Shown here piece after piece: positions 44,783-53,437 of a stretch of DNA of 64,000 nucleotides. Under the pieces are notes generated by a model that was not told where the DNA came from, ran no database searches, and worked only from the letters and a program-made list of their open reading frames with translations. A program made the translations under genes and the position numbers. Each line of letters opens with the position of its first letter. Within the stretch, counting starts at the first letter, position 1. The stretch comes from a virus, in IMG/VR virus record IMGVR_UViG_3300050015_000878, positions 1-64,000 of that record, one strand, 5' to 3'.

Positions 44783-44819
44783 AAAACCACAAATATACTA
44801 AATATTTGTGGTTTTACAA
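44783..44819 (-). terminator. 14-bp hairpin terminator with an embedded host-type promoter
   Basis: AAAACCACAAATAT (44783-44796) pairs perfectly with 44802-44815, ending the tail tube transcript with a T-rich tail. The same DNA carries TATATTTG (44790-44797) with TTG (44817-44819) 19 nt upstream, a promoter for the GIY-YIG gene. Confidence 0.75.
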
Positions 44820-44848
44820 TACTTTTTAGTTTATGTATAACTACTTGA

Positions 44849-45340
44849 TTACAAGTTGAGTATACATCTCCAGGGCTGGATTGAAAGTGTAATGTTGGTC
44901 AAAGTATCTTCATCGTAACTGTTGTCGCCAAAGTCGATTGATGTTATCATACATTGTTCCAAGAACCATTTTTCTACCTCAATACCTGTTGGGTCGAGTG
45001 CTTTTAATAGAATGTTCTTCTTATAACCTGCTGCGTAACCCATACGTCCTGTAAGAGATTCAGCGTGTAATCTAACCCATTCCATGAGTTGCTGTGATGT
45101 TGATGGACCAATTGGGTCAAGGAATGTGATATCCATTGATTCCCAGTTATAACGTCCCGCAACATAGTTACGCTCATTCATGAAGTTAATTTCTACTGAA
45201 TTGATTTTCATTGAAGGTCTTTTGAATTTTTGTACTTTCCAAACTTCAATGCCTAATTCATCTGCGAACTCCGCAAAGAATCTATTTACTCTTTTCGGTT
45301 CATATTCGAAAGGGATGCCCCTAATCATTTCTCCTGCCAT
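44849..45340 (-). CDS. Tail tube protein, T4 gp19-like
   Basis: At 163 residues it matches the length of T4 gp19. The sequence has the tube-family layout: an N-terminal FEYEPKRVNRFFAEF strand, NWESMDITFLDPIGPSTSQQ in the middle, LLKALDPTGIEVEKW near 110 and a closing SIDFGDNSYDEDTLTNITLS. It would polymerise into the inner tube of the contractile tail. It is transcribed from its own late motif (45378-45386) and followed by a strong terminator. Confidence 0.85.
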   Translation of the reverse strand: MAGEMIRGIPFEYEPKRVNRFFAEFADELGIEVWKVQKFKRPSMKINSVEINFMNERNYVAGRYNWESMDITFLDPIGPSTSQQLMEWVRLHAESLTGRMGYAAGYKKNILLKALDPTGIEVEKWFLEQCMITSIDFGDNSYDEDTLTNITLSIQPWRCILNL

Positions 45341-45377
45341 GTTTTTATCTGTTTAATTAAATAATGCTTATTTTTCT

Positions 45378-45386
45378 AATAAATAC
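45378..45386 (-). promoter_or_regulatory. Late promoter motif GTATTTATT
   Basis: Sits 37 nt upstream of the tail tube gene. Confidence 0.65.
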
Positions 45387-45406
45387 TTACGTATTTGAAA
45401 ATAAAA

Positions 45407-45922
45407 TTACAATAGCGGCATTATTCCGGTCTTATGAAATATGTTGATTTCACATGCAGTCATCTGTTCTAATGTTTTTTTCTTTGGTGCTTCAGTTACC
45501 ATGAGGGGAATATATGGTTCTTCTGCAGGAAGTGTCAAATCACATGTACAGTCTTTGTCGCATTTTTCATCGCATTTTTCGTCATCCTTACATTCGCAAT
45601 TTGGGTCTGCACATGCACATTTTGGTTCTTCGGGAAGTGTGTCAATTACTGCATCACCGTTTCCTGGTCCGAAATGATATTCGTCTTGAAATTCAAATTT
45701 AACTTCTTTTGGAGTCATTTCTTCCTCAAGCAATTTTGAAATTTCTGCTTCCGCATCAACATTATGATAATTTTCAAGATTTTCAGTGATTTTTTCCGGT
45801 GTTTCACCGACTTCATTGATGAAATGTTCACGTGCTTCTTCGTCTGTTATTATTTTTACTTCTTCTACAGGTGTGTTAAGTATTGGCTTAACATATTCCT
45901 TTTTATTATTTCTTGTACTCAT
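45407..45922 (-). CDS. Cys-rich protein between tube and sheath genes
   Basis: The 171-residue acidic protein has eight cysteines within 26 residues (about 100-125: CACADPNCECKDDEKC, then spaced Cys-Asp pairs), reminiscent of metallothionein-like clusters; a ninth Cys lies near the C-terminus (QMTACEINIFHK). The rest is Glu/Pro-rich and probably disordered. A late motif 28 nt upstream and the flanking tail genes suggest a virion or tail assembly protein. No family is recognised; metal binding is an inference from the Cys spacing. Confidence 0.7.
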   Translation of the reverse strand: MSTRNNKKEYVKPILNTPVEEVKIITDEEAREHFINEVGETPEKITENLENYHNVDAEAEISKLLEEEMTPKEVKFEFQDEYHFGPGNGDAVIDTLPEEPKCACADPNCECKDDEKCDEKCDKDCTCDLTLPAEEPYIPLMVTEAPKKKTLEQMTACEINIFHKTGIMPLL

Positions 45923-45950
45923 TTTATAAAAAATTATAATATTATTTTCT

Positions 45951-45959
45951 CATAAATAC
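45951..45959 (-). promoter_or_regulatory. Late promoter motif GTATTTATG
   Basis: Sits 28 nt upstream of the Cys-rich gene, after the sheath terminator. Confidence 0.65.
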
Positions 45960-45972
45960 TATATAAAAAAGA

Positions 45973-45996
45973 AAAGACCCACGGAAGTGGGTCTTT
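45973..45996 (-). terminator. Terminator of the tail sheath gene
   Basis: AAAGACCCAC/GTGGGTCTTT, a perfect 10-bp stem with a 4-base loop, followed on the minus strand by a T-rich tract. Confidence 0.85.
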
Positions 45997-46016
45997 GTCA
46001 ATATGAAAGTCATCAA

Positions 46017-48908
46017 TTATGCACCAACGTCAGCAAAGGATGCTCCGGTAGGAGTAATTGTAAATGTGATTCCGATATATTCAACTGCACGTGTTGGTTT
46101 GATGAAGATTTCGCCAAATAACTCGTTTCTGTCGATTGTTTCTGGAGTGTTAATAATGTCGTCCATTTTAATTCTGAAGTCATATAAACCTCTTTCTCTC
46201 TTAACTGTATCGAGTACAGGAGTTGCTTTTGACAAGAACTGGTCGATAGTAGTTTGGTCGTTCTGTTCGAATACCAATCTGATTGCGATGTTTGTAATAA
46301 GAACTTTAAGTTGAAGAAGTAATCTACGAACATTGATTCTATCAAGAGCACTTGCTTTAACCTGTAAGGTCTTCTGACCAAAGATTGCTGTACCTGCATC
46401 TGCAAAGTCAGCCATTGGATTGATTCTACCTGTGTAAAGAATATCACGTGCTTCCAGTGATAATTTATACATAGATTTTCTTGCATTTGTAACACCACGG
46501 TTCAAACCAGCAGGTGCGAACCAAGGGAATGCTGTATTGTCAGTATAAGCCATTGCTTTTACTACTTCACCTGTAGGTGGAATATAAACGTTGACGTTAT
46601 TCTGAGTATCCCTCATTTGAATCCAAGGGAAGTATGTACATGAGTAGTTGCTGTCAATACCTGATGTATCAAGTAAATCAACAATACCCTGTGCTGCAAG
46701 TACGTCCTGTTTTTCACTACCTGTTGTTTTAGGTATTTCAATGTCAGGAGTATCAATTACATAAAGTGTGTCAGTTCTTTGAGTAGTCAACATGTTGATT
46801 GTATCGAGAACTAATACGTTTTGGTCTGACCAGTTGATACCTGGAGTTGCAAATACGTTAATTGTTACCTGTTCTGGGTTTGAGAATGTATTTATTGCAG
46901 TTTCCCATGCTTGGAAGTCATTTGTTGCTGGAACTAATGGCTGAACACCATCATAAATTCCACCTTGACGATAAAAGTCACCGTATGAACGACTGTTTCT
47001 GTTAACATCCCAACCATCGAAACCACCTGCAGGTGCAAGAGTGAATTTTCTTGAAGCCAATAAGTAATAAGGATTTAATGGGTCAACAACATCTGCGATA
47101 CTTTCAAACGAACCTGCACCAACCTCAAAACTACCAATTAATTCAGCACCATCCATATATGTTGCACCAGTTGCGTTAATATCCATGTGGAAACCTTTAG
47201 TTTTTGTGTATCCAATTGGATTTGCATTTACATTATTGTAGCCGTCAAAGTTAAAGAAGTTCTGGTTGATACCATCACCAACAACACCCGGAGCATCATA
47301 ACCACTTGCTGACATACCTAAGTATACTCTTGCAACTCTTTCGTTTGACTCATAATGAGTTTTGTAGAATACCTTTGGTGTTATACCTGCATAGTTAGTA
47401 GGAACACTTCCTGTGGTAGTTGCACTTAATGCATAATCATTAAACCACAAACCTTCGAAACCTGCAGGGAATGAATCCTGATGTTCTTCTGAATCCATTT
47501 CAACCATGATGTATTTGCTCTGAAGGTCATATTCGCCATCAGTTGTACCGATACGCTGTGCAATATATGCATTAGTACCTTTTATTAATGTACATCTTGT
47601 GTATGTTTCCAAAACATTGGGAGCTGCGTCAGTATCGTAGAAAGCACGTACAAGTACGTCAAATTCCATTGTAATTGGATTGATATTTCCAATACTGATT
47701 TTTATTTCTTGGTTAGCTGCGTCACCGTCAGAGATACTTATGAATTTAAATAATCTTGCAACATTATTACCTTTAAGTTGTGACACAACCCAAGGAGTTT
47801 CTGGAGTTTTGAATTGTGTTTTATAGTCTCCAAATAAAGTGGTGTTTGTTCTAATCATATCGGTGTGAATACCATATGCATATGATTGAACGCCACTTAT
47901 TCCGTATTTTGTTAATCCACTTAAAACTGGGTCTGTAATTAAAACAGAAGTACCGTCTGCATCAAGTTTTTTAATTAATTGAGGATAGGTTGCTTGACAC
48001 CAAATTTTAGTTTTTTTGTCTTTAGGAAGGTTTCCTATTACGTTTGGTAAGAAACTTGAAGCATCTGGATTTAATGAAGCCGTATAAGATTCTGTACCAC
48101 CACTATAGTTATTAGGTGCTGGAACTGCAGGTACTTTAAGTCCTCTATTTGTTGCTTTCAAAGTAAATTGTCCAAACAAATCACCACTACCAATTAATGT
48201 GGTATTAGTCGAAGCTGAAATTGTAAGACCAGTACAATCAAATACAGTTGTTGATGGCAAGTTTACGTTATCTTGAACATAACCTCTGCTTCTTATAACT
48301 GCAAGCACCATACCTTCATATGCTGAATATGAAGTACCGCTTAAAACAGTTGTTATTTGACGAACAGTACCACCTGTAAGGTTTACTGTTGTTGCTGTGA
48401 AAGAATATGATGTTCCAAGGAATGAAGTTGGACCTGTTTTAGTAAAACCTGAGAATGATGTTCCTGTTTGACCACTACTATATATTGTAACACCCAAATA
48501 GGTATTGCCTGCATATGTTTTAGTCACAGCACTGCTCGTTGAAACAACACCCATTGTGTGAGGGTCAACACCCGCACTTAAGGTAATGTTCCACGCATTT
48601 CCTGCATCATATCCGCTTAAACCCAATACTCTTGTAACCCACATTTGGTTTGATTCATCCAAATATGCATTAGCTGTATAAGGTAATTGATATTGAAGTT
48701 GTCCGTTACTTGGAAACCTTTTAACGCTCTGAGGACCAAATCTATTTGCAAATTCAGTCTGGTCTTGAACATATACTGGTTCGAAAGCAGGACCTTTTGT
48801 TGTTTCGCCAACAACACCTAATGTTGTTATACCTACGTTACGTGTAACGAATGTTAAGTCACGTTCTCTAAATTTTATACCCGGAGAGGTAAATACGAAT
48901 TCTGCCAT
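46017..48908 (-). CDS. Tail sheath protein, T4 gp18-like
   Basis: The 963-residue protein begins MAEFVFTSPGIKFRERDLTF, the typical sheath N-terminus, with the conserved core in the last third: PLNPYYLLASRKFTLAPAGG, NVYIPPTGEVVKAMAYTDNT, WFAPAGLNRGVTNARKS, and near the end RLLLQLKVLITNIAIRLVFE and GITFTITPTGASFADVGA. It is about 300 residues longer than T4 gp18; the extra Gly/Thr/Ser-rich sequence (about 130-300) is probably a surface-exposed insertion. Contraction of this sheath drives the tube through the envelope. Confidence 0.9.
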   Translation of the reverse strand: MAEFVFTSPGIKFRERDLTFVTRNVGITTLGVVGETTKGPAFEPVYVQDQTEFANRFGPQSVKRFPSNGQLQYQLPYTANAYLDESNQMWVTRVLGLSGYDAGNAWNITLSAGVDPHTMGVVSTSSAVTKTYAGNTYLGVTIYSSGQTGTSFSGFTKTGPTSFLGTSYSFTATTVNLTGGTVRQITTVLSGTSYSAYEGMVLAVIRSRGYVQDNVNLPSTTVFDCTGLTISASTNTTLIGSGDLFGQFTLKATNRGLKVPAVPAPNNYSGGTESYTASLNPDASSFLPNVIGNLPKDKKTKIWCQATYPQLIKKLDADGTSVLITDPVLSGLTKYGISGVQSYAYGIHTDMIRTNTTLFGDYKTQFKTPETPWVVSQLKGNNVARLFKFISISDGDAANQEIKISIGNINPITMEFDVLVRAFYDTDAAPNVLETYTRCTLIKGTNAYIAQRIGTTDGEYDLQSKYIMVEMDSEEHQDSFPAGFEGLWFNDYALSATTTGSVPTNYAGITPKVFYKTHYESNERVARVYLGMSASGYDAPGVVGDGINQNFFNFDGYNNVNANPIGYTKTKGFHMDINATGATYMDGAELIGSFEVGAGSFESIADVVDPLNPYYLLASRKFTLAPAGGFDGWDVNRNSRSYGDFYRQGGIYDGVQPLVPATNDFQAWETAINTFSNPEQVTINVFATPGINWSDQNVLVLDTINMLTTQRTDTLYVIDTPDIEIPKTTGSEKQDVLAAQGIVDLLDTSGIDSNYSCTYFPWIQMRDTQNNVNVYIPPTGEVVKAMAYTDNTAFPWFAPAGLNRGVTNARKSMYKLSLEARDILYTGRINPMADFADAGTAIFGQKTLQVKASALDRINVRRLLLQLKVLITNIAIRLVFEQNDQTTIDQFLSKATPVLDTVKRERGLYDFRIKMDDIINTPETIDRNELFGEIFIKPTRAVEYIGITFTITPTGASFADVGA

Positions 48909-48968
48909 GTTTATAGTTATTAATAGTTTCTATTATTATTTCTGTAATTAAACGTTTTGTCGTTTTCA

Positions 48969-48977
48969 AATAAATAC
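48969..48977 (-). promoter_or_regulatory. Late promoter motif GTATTTATT
   Basis: Leftward, 60 nt upstream of the tail sheath start. Confidence 0.6.
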
Positions 48978-49098
48978 TAAAAATTTATTGAAAAGGTAAT
49001 TTACCATAATTTATATCACAGGGGTATTGGTACTGATAAACACAGATTTGGGGAAATTCGGGATTTTTCGCCAGGAATTTCGGATTTTTCTGGATTTT

Positions 49099-49136
49099 TT
49101 GCATGAAATTTTCAGAAATTTCATGCAATTTTTTTT
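49099..49136 (+). terminator. Perfect 13-bp hairpin with T8 tail
   Basis: TTGCATGAAATTT (49099-49111) pairs fully with 49116-49128 around a TCAG loop, then T8. It is a rho-independent terminator for rightward transcription, although no rightward gene lies before it. Confidence 0.7.
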
Positions 49137-49174
49137 CAGTTTTTTTTAAAGATTTTTCAGAAAATATCGTATAA

Positions 49175-49183
49175 GTATTTATG
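49175..49183 (+). promoter_or_regulatory. Late promoter motif GTATTTATG (rightward)
   Basis: Lies 20 nt before the ATG at 49204. The 16 bases GTATTTATGTGAAACA also occur upstream of the neck gene (63527-63542, minus strand). Confidence 0.7.
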
Positions 49184-49203
49184 TGAAACACAAATTAGTT
49201 ACT

Positions 49204-51378
49204 ATGAACAAATCACAACGCATTTATTTAAACACTGGAACTACTCAAAACGATAAATATATCCAGTTTCAACTCGAACAAGACGTGGATACTATTGAGT
49301 TCATGACAATGAACATCTATACCAAAGACGCATACCAAGACTTTAACTCAGACTACGGTGTATTGGTGGGTAGAGTCATAGCAAATGGTGGAATTGGTAT
49401 TCCTAATGCAAAAATAAGCATATTCATACCTTTGACTGATGCAGATGCCGACATTGGAGATATTGCAAGTATCTATCCATATAAAACCCCAAGGGATAAG
49501 AACAGTGAGGGTAAAAGGTATAACTTACTTCCAAGAGTCTCAGAGTTTGAACCAAGTACTGGCGTTTTTAAACCAAAACAACCTTTCGGCAGTTTTCCAA
49601 TTAAACCTGAAATAGTAACAAATCAAGCATTTTTGGATGTTTATAAAAAGTATTATAAATATACGGCACTAACTAATAATGCGGGTGACTATATGATATT
49701 TGGTGTACCAATTGGCGTACAGACGGTTCATTTAAGTGTAGATATTACTGACATTGGTAAATTTTCGATGACTCCTGCTGCTATGGTAACTAACTTAGGT
49801 TACTCACCGAACTTCTTTACAGACAATAATACGAGAATTAAGCCTTCGGAAGACTTAACCGACTTACCGAATATTGAAACCCAAGAAATTACCGTTGATA
49901 TTGTACCTTTCTGGGGTGATACAACAAACTTTACAATAGGAATTACACGTCAAGACTTCAGAATTCGTTCTGTACTCACAAATACTTTTACAATCTTTGG
50001 GTCGGTGTTTACCGATGCATATAAGTCAATGTGGGGACGTGGTATATCCGGTACTGATAGTACGTGGGCATTATATCAAATGGGAGTAGATAATGGTTTA
50101 ACAGTTAGACAAAATATTGGTGCTGCACAAAAAGCTGCGGGAACTGTAACGGAGAAAATATATTATTATCCAGTAAATATCAGTGATACACAAATTGCCA
50201 CTGGAAAATTTGTGGACCAAATGCTATTATTAGACACAACACAATATTCTGTATATAAAAGGGGTGGTGACTTTGCGGCTATTGTTAGTTGTAATAGAAG
50301 AAAAATTATTACAGATGATTTTGGTAATGAAGTGGTGGTTGCAGATAATGCACCAGACGGTATATTTACAAGATTCAGTGGATTTATGACACTTGAAATT
50401 TCTCCCGATACCATTCCTTTGGATTGGGAATCAATCGGTCATCACGTAGAAATGAAACCAATAAGACAAATAATCAAAATTCCACAATATGCAGATGCAG
50501 GAAAAACATTTGTTAATCCTAACACTTATCATGATTGTTGTAATAGTAGTTTTCATGGTAATGATACAGATATTGCACAAAATAATGCATGGAGAGCCGA
50601 ACATTATAGTTTTAGTGGTGGTGGACTTTATAGCGTAAGCAGATTTCATGGAATTGTTGCTAATGGTCTTGATAGGGAAAGTAGTTGTCCATATGGATTT
50701 ATTGCTGGTGATACCATAAACGTTGCATGTATTGCTTGGTCTCAAAATGCAGGGGTAATTCAAACAAATAATTATGATTCGGGTAATAATGATGATGTTG
50801 AATTTCCAACAAATTCTATTATGACTGGTTGCGCTGCTATTAGTGGTTTGACATGTGCGACTGTTTTTGGTGCTAACTGGATGAATTTATCGATATATCT
50901 GCCACAAACGGGATGGGTTTATAATAATTATGCTTATATACATTGTTGGAGAGTCAATTCTCAATTTACTTTTGCTGACCGAAATAAATATAATAATAGT
51001 TATTATCAATTACCCAACAAACAATTAATTGCGGGAAAATATACTGACACATGTAGTTTTACACGTTCAGACTTAAACTGGAGTGATTTTATTCCTATGA
51101 CAAAATGTGATGTGGTTAAGATGAACGAAACTGGAACCAAAGGATTTAAGACATTTAATGATGGTAAGACTATTACTACTATAAGTGGTAATTACCCATT
51201 ACAGGGCACGTATCGTAATGGAACATATAAACCTTCGTGTAATCCCACACCTGCCCCATTCTGTGGGGGTAAATGTAATGGTGTTTCCACATGTGCGTCA
51301 GATGGTAAAACATATTTCTTCAAGGGAATTGATACCTCAGACTGTGTTGCCTTTATTACTTGTTTAGGAATTATATAA
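49204..51378 (+). CDS. Large virion protein, probable tail fibre/baseplate component
   Basis: ATG at 49204 is preferred; a GTG seven codons earlier overlaps the promoter motif. The 724-residue protein begins MNKSQRIYLNTGTTQNDKYI. Early on it has VLVGRVIANGGIGIPNAKIS and later AGDYMIFGVPIGVQTVHLS, which resemble carboxypeptidase-regulatory-like beta domains. The C-terminal 40 residues are Cys-rich (FCGGKCNGVSTCASDGKTYF), perhaps disulfide-stabilised. No enzyme motif is seen. It is a single late transcript closed by a strong hairpin. Confidence 0.75.
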   Translation: MNKSQRIYLNTGTTQNDKYIQFQLEQDVDTIEFMTMNIYTKDAYQDFNSDYGVLVGRVIANGGIGIPNAKISIFIPLTDADADIGDIASIYPYKTPRDKNSEGKRYNLLPRVSEFEPSTGVFKPKQPFGSFPIKPEIVTNQAFLDVYKKYYKYTALTNNAGDYMIFGVPIGVQTVHLSVDITDIGKFSMTPAAMVTNLGYSPNFFTDNNTRIKPSEDLTDLPNIETQEITVDIVPFWGDTTNFTIGITRQDFRIRSVLTNTFTIFGSVFTDAYKSMWGRGISGTDSTWALYQMGVDNGLTVRQNIGAAQKAAGTVTEKIYYYPVNISDTQIATGKFVDQMLLLDTTQYSVYKRGGDFAAIVSCNRRKIITDDFGNEVVVADNAPDGIFTRFSGFMTLEISPDTIPLDWESIGHHVEMKPIRQIIKIPQYADAGKTFVNPNTYHDCCNSSFHGNDTDIAQNNAWRAEHYSFSGGGLYSVSRFHGIVANGLDRESSCPYGFIAGDTINVACIAWSQNAGVIQTNNYDSGNNDDVEFPTNSIMTGCAAISGLTCATVFGANWMNLSIYLPQTGWVYNNYAYIHCWRVNSQFTFADRNKYNNSYYQLPNKQLIAGKYTDTCSFTRSDLNWSDFIPMTKCDVVKMNETGTKGFKTFNDGKTITTISGNYPLQGTYRNGTYKPSCNPTPAPFCGGKCNGVSTCASDGKTYFFKGIDTSDCVAFITCLGII

Positions 51379-51382
51379 AATG

Positions 51383-51409
51383 AAAAACCCCCGAAATTCG
51401 GGGGTTTTT
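51383..51409. terminator. Bidirectional terminator between convergent genes
   Basis: AAAAACCCCCG/CGGGGGTTTTT, an 11-bp stem with an AAATT loop, serves the virion gene on its left and the lipoprotein gene on its right. Confidence 0.9.
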
Positions 51410-51410
51410 A

Positions 51411-52157
51411 TTATTTGTTAAAAGTGTAAACTGCGCTTGAAGACGGAGTGTGCAGAACAACCTTAGAACTCAAAAGTGATAGTTTAAGTTCTGTTTTTCC
51501 AGAATTAAGTGATTTTATTTTAAACACAAGTTCATCGGATTGATTTCCTTTACAATGAATGGTATTATCGGTTGTGTTAATGGTAACATCATAATCATAA
51601 CCATTAACATCAGCAGGAACGGCACAAAGGTCTTTGATATTTAATATGTCTGGATTTAAAGTAAATTTAAGATTCAGCGCACCATAATTAATGCCATCAT
51701 TTTTCAATGTAACAAAATCGGCAGATGTATTTCCGTATTTTTTTGTTGGTGTAGTTTCCAAAGAAATAAATCTCCAAGTACCGAGCAACATATTTACTGT
51801 TATGGGATTTACTTTTACAGTTACACTATTTGATGTGGCAGGACTACCAATTGCATCCGATGCATTTGATGTAAGTACACATGTTACCGCATCGTTATTA
51901 TTGGGAGTGTAAGTATATGTGGGACTATTTGTTCCAGCATTTACACCATTAACTTTCCACTGATATTGTGGTGATGTTCCACCAAATGTCGGAGTGGCTG
52001 TAAATGTAACAGAAATACCTGGGTCAACAGGATTTGTCAACGTTGCAATTGATACTTTTACATAATTAATGTCTTCATTAGCGGGTTTTTCACAACTGGT
52101 ACTCATAATTACCATTGCAAACATCAGAGTCATAAAATAAATAGCTTTTTTCATCAT
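51411..52157 (-). CDS. Lipoprotein with Ig/PKD-like and lipocalin-like domains
   Basis: The 248-residue protein has a classic signal peptide II: MMKKAIYFMTLMFAMVIMSTSC with the lipidated cysteine at 22, followed by EKPANED. Residues 35-115 look like an Ig/PKD domain (TFTATPTFGGTSPQYQWKVN). From 122, LLGTWRFISLETTPTKKYG resembles Bacteroidota lipocalin-like lipoproteins. It would be exported to the infected cell's surface. It is separated from virion genes by a terminator and has no late motif of its own, so it may be a moron-type gene altering host receptors or excluding other phages. Confidence 0.8.
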   Translation of the reverse strand: MMKKAIYFMTLMFAMVIMSTSCEKPANEDINYVKVSIATLTNPVDPGISVTFTATPTFGGTSPQYQWKVNGVNAGTNSPTYTYTPNNNDAVTCVLTSNASDAIGSPATSNSVTVKVNPITVNMLLGTWRFISLETTPTKKYGNTSADFVTLKNDGINYGALNLKFTLNPDILNIKDLCAVPADVNGYDYDVTINTTDNTIHCKGNQSDELVFKIKSLNSGKTELKLSLLSSKVVLHTPSSSAVYTFNK

Positions 52158-52210
52158 ACAAGTTTTTAGTTAAACAATAAAAAATTAAAATTAAGTTAAA
52201 CAACAACTGA

Positions 52211-52241
52211 TTATACGTATTTGCTCAGAAAATGTTACAAA
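52211..52241 (-). promoter_or_regulatory. Possible promoter for the lipoprotein gene
   Basis: The minus strand has TTGTAA, a 19-nt spacer and TATAAT (about 52211-52241). It matches neither the late motif nor TAnnTTTG well; low certainty. Confidence 0.25.
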
Positions 52242-52272
52242 AAAGTGCAACTATTTTAAAAAAAATTTCTGG

Positions 52273-52281
52273 GTATTTATA
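52273..52281 (+). promoter_or_regulatory. Late promoter motif GTATTTATA (rightward)
   Basis: Ends only 4 nt before the ATG at 52286, so transcription from it would give a leaderless message. Confidence 0.55.
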
Positions 52282-52285
52282 GAAT

Positions 52286-53437
52286 ATGAGCGAAAACATT
52301 CAAATATTACTCGGCAGTTGCCAAAATATCCACTCTGTCAATACGGATAATTTTCAGAAGATAGAATTGGAAAACAAACCTGCACAGATTAACGAATATG
52401 ACATAAAGAATGCTTTAAGTGCAACCGAGATTTTCGATGCGGAGCGAGAAGCAAATCAAAACTACAGAATTTATGGCAGAATTGAGTATTTGTCATTGTT
52501 GAATGGTCTTAAATTGGATTACACTAAATTACAGGACTTTTTTATTCCACAAACACTAAACAGTAAGAACATTTTTAGTTCGTTTAAGTTTTACTTGCTT
52601 AAGCCAGGAACAGGATATACTCAAATTGCTGGAAGTACTGTTGAATACATAAGATATTTCGATGTGATTGCAACTCCAGATGATTTCGAACTTTATAACG
52701 CTGGCTTTACCAATAATGTTTATGGAGAACAAGTATATGCGTTTAACTTCAACAAGGACTTTGATGTTTTACCATACGTAGATAACTTCGGATTTCCACT
52801 AATGGAATTGTTTCTATATGCGGTGTATCAACCCGCAAGAAACGGAAGTTTTCAACTTGAAACAATGTTTAGTACTTCTTTTGGTACAACTGGCGTTTCA
52901 ACAAAAGTACCATTTACACCCACAACACTTAATACTGGCAATAGAATATATGGTGACCTAATAGAATATTCAAAATCAGATTTTCTACAAGTGCCTTCAA
53001 CTCAGCACCCAAATGAGCAGCTAATGTATATTAATACACCATATGACGCAGGTACGCTTCAATGGGTATACAATTCGTTAATTCCATTCAGACTAAGATA
53101 TTTTTATGACAATCTTAATGCGGCAAATACAGGAAGTACTTCATATGAGCAATCTTCAACAATACCATACTATGCAACTTCGCTTGGTCAGGGTAATTAT
53201 GTTTGGAGAGATATTATACTACAGGGAAATATTGACCCACTAACAGGATTAGGTGTTGATTATCCGTTTGTTAATAAAAGGAGATATTTGTTTTCACCTG
53301 TTATTCTCGATGTATCTCCAAATTTAAATGACCCATTTACTCTCGGTGTATTCACTGAGATTAAGTTCGGTACACCTACAATAATGAACACCAAACCAAT
53401 TAGCGATTTAAAAAATATTGGAAAGCCATGTCTATAA
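52286..53437 (+). CDS. Putative virion structural protein (383 aa)
   Basis: No family is recognised. The protein is rich in Tyr, Phe, Asn and Pro, with beta-rich segments and no catalytic motif, as expected for a tail or neck component. It overlaps the next virion gene by ten bases. A late motif lies directly ahead, and no alternative start is available within the first 170 codons, so either the message is leaderless or another promoter is used. Confidence 0.7.
   Translation: MSENIQILLGSCQNIHSVNTDNFQKIELENKPAQINEYDIKNALSATEIFDAEREANQNYRIYGRIEYLSLLNGLKLDYTKLQDFFIPQTLNSKNIFSSFKFYLLKPGTGYTQIAGSTVEYIRYFDVIATPDDFELYNAGFTNNVYGEQVYAFNFNKDFDVLPYVDNFGFPLMELFLYAVYQPARNGSFQLETMFSTSFGTTGVSTKVPFTPTTLNTGNRIYGDLIEYSKSDFLQVPSTQHPNEQLMYINTPYDAGTLQWVYNSLIPFRLRYFYDNLNAANTGSTSYEQSSTIPYYATSLGQGNYVWRDIILQGNIDPLTGLGVDYPFVNKRRYLFSPVILDVSPNLNDPFTLGVFTEIKFGTPTIMNTKPISDLKNIGKPCL

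Larger units (their letters stand above)
48909..49203. other. Divergent control region between sheath and 725-aa virion gene
   Basis: It holds late motifs facing each way (48969-48977 leftward, 49175-49183 rightward), a rightward terminator-like hairpin (49099-49136), and about two copies of a 20-bp unit around GGAATTTCGGATTTTTC (49052-49093). No protein gene is supported. Confidence 0.6.

Noticed and set aside
48985-49191. Leftward 68-codon frame upstream of the sheath gene
   Set aside because: It runs through a perfect terminator hairpin, repeats and a late promoter motif, and its start lies inside that motif.
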